A DNA stretch of 7,681 bases from Hyphomicrobiales bacterium (lineage in GTDB: Bacteria; Pseudomonadota; Alphaproteobacteria; Rhizobiales; JAJFHB01). Below the pieces are notes generated by a model. The model did no database searches and had not been told where the DNA came from. It saw only the letters and a list, made by a program, of their open reading frames with translations. Of the stretch, positions 5,506 through 7,681 are shown piece by piece. Made by a program: the position numbers and the translations under genes. Within the stretch, counting starts at the first letter, position 1; every line of letters starts with the position of its first letter. The stretch spans positions 1 to 7,681 of the forward strand of contig JAJFHB010000334.1 of the NCBI GenBank assembly GCA_021775795.1, in the 5' to 3' direction.

Positions 5506-6303
5506 TTACTCCGCCGCGGCCTGCTGTGGAACCGGTGCCTGAAGAACTGATAAATATCGGCCTACATTCGGCAGATTTTCCCTGATTCCCGCCAATCGCA
5601 GGGCATGCCACGCCATCGCCTGGTTTGATGAGACAACCGGCTTGCCTACAAGCTCTTCAAGCTCACTCAATACCGGCGAAACATGCAATGCTGTGCATGA
5701 GCAAAACAACGCATCTATGTCCGTATCGGCCATGGGTGCAGCGGCATCAAGCAGCGAGCGTGGATCAATGCGGCCCATTTCCAGGCCATCCAGCATCTGA
5801 AAACTGCGGAAACGCACGATCTCAAGGCCCTGTGATTCGAGATAGGACACGACTTCCGCATTTACGTCGTCGGCATAGGGCGTAATCAATCCTATGCGTT
5901 TGGCGGATAAAGCGTTCAGCGCCGTCAGGGCTGATGTGACGGGATTGACGACTGCCGCCTTGGGCAGCACTTCATTGATGGCCTGTTTGATCCGCTCCGG
6001 CCCGATTGTCATGCTTCCCGACGTGCAACCGAACGCCACAACATCAAGGTCGCCGAGACAGGCAAGGCCCTGGGTCACCGGCCCGATACGCGGGTACATG
6101 GCGCGCAGGGTTTCCGGTGTCGTGTCAAAGTCCATATCGATGCGGTTTGCATAGACCGCGACGCCATCGCAACGGCTGAACGCGGCAAACTCCGGCTCCA
6201 GCGCCAGGTCATGGACCAGCACGATGAGGCCGATACGGCCGCGTGCGCCCGGGCCAGCATCAAGGCGGGGTTCAACATACTCGGAAACGGATGAAACGGT
6301 CAT
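5506..6303 (-). CDS. Asp/Glu racemase-superfamily protein (maleate isomerase / EutA-like)
   Basis: 265 residues. The superfamily has two pseudo-symmetric alpha/beta lobes with a cysteine in each. Here they are Cys93 in FGCTSGSM and Cys203 in FCSCTALH. NPVTSALTALNAL (120-132), RIGLITPYADDVN (136-148) and KPVVSSNQAMAWHALRLAGI (221-240) match the maleate cis-trans isomerase / arylmalonate decarboxylase / ectoine-utilisation EutA branch. Both cysteines are present, as in isomerases and racemases; arylmalonate decarboxylase keeps only the second. The substrate cannot be read from the sequence. No ectoine genes are visible nearby, so EutA is only the nearest family name. The ATG is preceded by AAAGGA with 7 nt spacing (6316-6311), which fixes the start. 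The gene follows the Lrp-type regulator by 92 nt on the same strand, a gap filled largely by a tandem repeat, so co-expression with the regulator is possible. No signal peptide is visible. Confidence 0.85.
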   Translation of the reverse strand: MTVSSVSEYVEPRLDAGPGARGRIGLIVLVHDLALEPEFAAFSRCDGVAVYANRIDMDFDTTPETLRAMYPRIGPVTQGLACLGDLDVVAFGCTSGSMTIGPERIKQAINEVLPKAAVVNPVTSALTALNALSAKRIGLITPYADDVNAEVVSYLESQGLEIVRFRSFQMLDGLEMGRIDPRSLLDAAAPMADTDIDALFCSCTALHVSPVLSELEELVGKPVVSSNQAMAWHALRLAGIRENLPNVGRYLSVLQAPVPQQAAAE

Positions 6304-6344
6304 GGCAATATCCTTTGTGCTGCGAGCGTATCATGACGAAGGAC

Positions 6345-6388
6345 TTGGGAAAAGATGCAGAAGGGTTTGGGAAAAGATGCAAAAGGGC
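6345..6388. repeat. 22-bp tandem direct repeat before the racemase-like gene
   Basis: Unit 1 is 6345-6366 and unit 2 is 6367-6388. Both begin TTGGGAAAAGATGCA; they differ at only two of 22 positions (G/A at position 16, T/C at position 22). They fill half of the lrp-racemase gap, starting 7 nt after the regulator's stop and ending about 41 nt before the racemase ATG. Read on the minus strand, 6344-6333 repeats part of the unit imperfectly (8 of 12). The 22-bp period equals two helical turns, as in tandem operators, but simple slippage duplication is equally possible. Confidence 0.85.
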
Positions 6389-6395
6389 GGAAGAA

Positions 6396-6863
6396 CTACA
6401 GCGGCAGGGCTGTCGTCTTCTTCACCGTTCGCAGCGCAAGGGTGGATTGGATGCGCGTGACGCCGGGAAGCAGCGTGAGGATTTCCGTGTGGATTCGCTC
6501 AAGATCGGCTGCGTCAGAGTAAACCACCCGCATCATGTAATCAGAGCCGCCAGCAATCAGATGACATTCCATGATTTCAGGGATATCCACAATCGCTGCC
6601 TCAAAAGCATCGAGCGATGAACGACCCTGCTGGTTGAGGGTGATCGCAACAAAAGCATTGCCCGGCATGCCGCAGGCCTTTTGATCCAGCAACAGTGCGT
6701 AGCGGTCAATGAGGCCGCTATGCTCAAGCAGCCTGATACGGCGCAGGCAGGCGGAGGGCGAAAGGTTTACCTTTTCGGCCAGTTCCACGTTGCTCAAGCG
6801 CCCGTCACCCTGCAGGCATCGCAGGATCGCACGGTCTTTCGTGTCTATCTCTTCAAGTCGCAT
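6396..6863 (-). CDS. Lrp/AsnC-family transcriptional regulator, probable alanine-responsive regulator of ald
   Basis: 155 residues, standard length. The N-terminal winged helix-turn-helix covers about 5-55, opening IDTKDRAILRCLQGDGR, with LSNVELAEKVNLSPSACLRRIRLLEHSGLI containing the recognition helix. A linker leads to the C-terminal RAM (amino-acid-binding, oligomerisation) domain: NAFVAITL, then MECHLIAGGSDYMMRVVYSD, ending with the TLALRTVK strand. The Gly-Gly-x-Asp-Tyr turn is the usual effector-pocket region. Such proteins form dimers to octamers and bind DNA in an amino-acid-dependent way. It is divergent from ald with a 134-bp gap, the arrangement known for AldR-type activators of alanine dehydrogenase, so alanine is the likely effector (inference). 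The start ATG at 6863 matches the family N-terminus, but its ribosome site (AAGG 14 nt upstream) is poor. Confidence 0.93.
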   Translation of the reverse strand: MRLEEIDTKDRAILRCLQGDGRLSNVELAEKVNLSPSACLRRIRLLEHSGLIDRYALLLDQKACGMPGNAFVAITLNQQGRSSLDAFEAAIVDIPEIMECHLIAGGSDYMMRVVYSDAADLERIHTEILTLLPGVTRIQSTLALRTVKKTTALPL

Positions 6864-6890
6864 TTAATGCTTATAAACCTTACCATTGCC

Positions 6891-6901
6891 GCATAATATG
6901 C
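6891..6901. promoter_or_regulatory. AT-rich palindrome in the lrp-ald gap
   Basis: GCATAATATGC is a perfect 11-nt palindrome with 5-bp arms and a central A, followed by an A-run. Its centre is 33 bp before the regulator's ATG and about 100 bp before ald. It suits the AT-rich symmetric core of an Lrp-type site and overlaps a possible minus-strand -10 (TATTAT, 6898-6893), so autoregulation is plausible. Confidence 0.4.
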
Positions 6902-6938
6902 AAAAAATTCGCGGAACCGATATATTTTCTCGCAAGAA

Positions 6939-6967
6939 ACTGCGTCCTGGTTGCTGCATACTGCGTC
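6939..6967. promoter_or_regulatory. Direct repeat with 21-bp period upstream of ald
   Basis: ACTGCGTC occurs at 6939-6946 and again at 6960-6967, exactly 21 bp (two helical turns) apart. Upstream of it, a possible -10 TATATT is at 6921-6926 and a small hairpin TTTCT/AGAAA at 6926-6939. If TATATT is the -10, the repeats lie downstream of the start site, in the ald leader. No convincing -35 is visible, as expected for an activated promoter. Confidence 0.4.
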
Positions 6968-6997
6968 AAAATTCATCAGGCTTGGGAGGACGTGACG

Positions 6998-7681
6998 ATG
7001 CTTATAGGTGTGCCTAAAGAGATCAAGAATCATGAGTACCGTGTCGGGCTCATTCCATCGAGCGTACGTGAGTTCGTGGCGCATGATCACAAGGTGATCG
7101 TGGAGACCGGCGCCGGCGCCGGCATTGGCATGAGCGATGAGGCTTATGAGGCGGCTGGAGCCGCCATTGTCTCAACCGCGGCAGAGGTCTTTGCTGCAGC
7201 CGACATGATCGTGAAGGTGAAGGAACCTCAGGCCGGCGAACGGAAGATGCTGCGGCCTGATCAGATTCTCTACACATACCTGCATCTGGCTCCGGACCCG
7301 GAACAGACGAAAGATCTGGTTGATAGCGGCGCCATTTGCATCGCCTATGAAACCGTCACCGATAACGCCGGACGTCTGCCCTTGCTTGCGCCGATGTCTG
7401 AAGTCGCCGGGCGCATGTCGATCCAGGTGGGCGCTTTGTGCCTGCAAAAATCCGAAGGCGGTCGTGGCATCCTGCCCGGAGGCGTTCCCGGCGTGCCGCC
7501 TGCAGACATTGTTATTCTTGGTGGTGGCATGGTTGGGGCAAATGCCGCACGCATGGCATTGGGCCTGGGTGCAAATGTTGTGATCCTCGACCGGAATGTC
7601 GATGTGATGCGCAGCCTTGTAGCTGAATTCGGCTCTGCGATCAAAACCGTGTACTCCACCCGTGATTCCGTTGAATCGCTC
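6998..7681 (+). CDS. ald: Alanine dehydrogenase, N-terminal 228 residues (cut by window end)
   Basis: NAD-dependent oxidative deamination of L-alanine to pyruvate and ammonia, reversible, by a cytosolic hexamer; it links alanine to central carbon and nitrogen supply. The visible part opens MLIGVPKEIKNHEYRVGL. It holds the active-site residues at the family's numbering: Arg15, Lys75 in IVKVKEP, and His96 in YTYLHLAP. Further on are AYETVT, LLAPMSEVAGRMS, and the NAD-binding Rossmann motif ILGGGMVGANAARM with GGGMVG at 175-180, then ILDRN with Asp198 for the NAD ribose. About 143 further residues are expected beyond the window (family length about 371). The ATG has GGAGG 8 nt upstream (6985-6989). 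One oddity is Pro160 in GILPGGVPGV, where I remember Leu. The gene is divergent from the Lrp-type regulator, which probably activates it in response to alanine. Confidence 0.97.
   Translation, partial: MLIGVPKEIKNHEYRVGLIPSSVREFVAHDHKVIVETGAGAGIGMSDEAYEAAGAAIVSTAAEVFAAADMIVKVKEPQAGERKMLRPDQILYTYLHLAPDPEQTKDLVDSGAICIAYETVTDNAGRLPLLAPMSEVAGRMSIQVGALCLQKSEGGRGILPGGVPGVPPADIVILGGGMVGANAARMALGLGANVVILDRNVDVMRSLVAEFGSAIKTVYSTRDSVESL

Noticed and set aside
5334..5585. 83-codon plus-strand open frame in the gap before the racemase-like gene
   Set aside because: Low-complexity-free but motif-free translation, no ribosome site, and its second half is antisense to the racemase-like gene.
6243..6620. 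125-codon plus-strand open frame spanning the racemase start, the tandem repeat and the end of the regulator
   Set aside because: It is antisense to both genes. The short internal repeat it encodes is only the translated 22-bp DNA duplication.

Overview
The window reads as chromosomal DNA of an alphaproteobacterium, most likely a member of the Hyphomicrobiales (Rhizobiaceae/Phyllobacteriaceae/Brucellaceae type). This rests on protein flavour: the enoyl-ACP reductase, chorismate synthase, pyridoxamine-phosphate oxidase and DUF4440/SgcJ-type proteins read closest to the rhizobial versions I can recall. No database search was possible. I see no transposase, phage gene, tRNA, rRNA or CRISPR array.

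Left part (1-4577) is housekeeping metabolism. The 5' end of pdxH (vitamin B6) lies on the minus strand. Divergent from it is a small predicted lipoprotein, and the gap between them carries a cluster of perfect inverted repeats. On the plus strand follow an SgcJ/EcaC-type small protein of the NTF2-like fold, a zinc-finger-less DnaJ-type co-chaperone, fabI (fatty acid elongation; GTG start with a strong Shine-Dalgarno) and aroC (last step of the shikimate pathway), which has its own candidate promoter. A pdxH / dnaJ-like / fabI / aroC neighbourhood is, from memory, common in this order. Here the SgcJ-type gene and the lipoprotein are additions, and the small histidine-phosphatase gene I recall between fabI and aroC is absent.

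Middle (4578-5505): aroC converges on a minus-strand gene for an exported, probably outer-membrane beta-barrel protein. Its C-terminal His-x-Ser signature resembles PagL-type lipid A deacylases. A perfect 7-bp hairpin spans the stop codon of this gene, and two more inverted repeats lie in its upstream region.

Right part (5506-7681) looks like an alanine-responsive module. An Lrp/AsnC-family regulator is divergent from ald (NAD-dependent L-alanine dehydrogenase, cut off by the window end). Downstream of the regulator on the same strand is an Asp/Glu-racemase-superfamily protein with both catalytic cysteines, of the EutA/maleate-isomerase kind. The lrp-ald gap holds an AT-rich palindrome and an 8-bp direct repeat with a 21-bp period. 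The gap between lrp and the racemase-like gene is largely a 22-bp tandem duplication. These repeats, together with the PagL-like protein, are the best leads; nothing here is clearly an undescribed multi-gene system.
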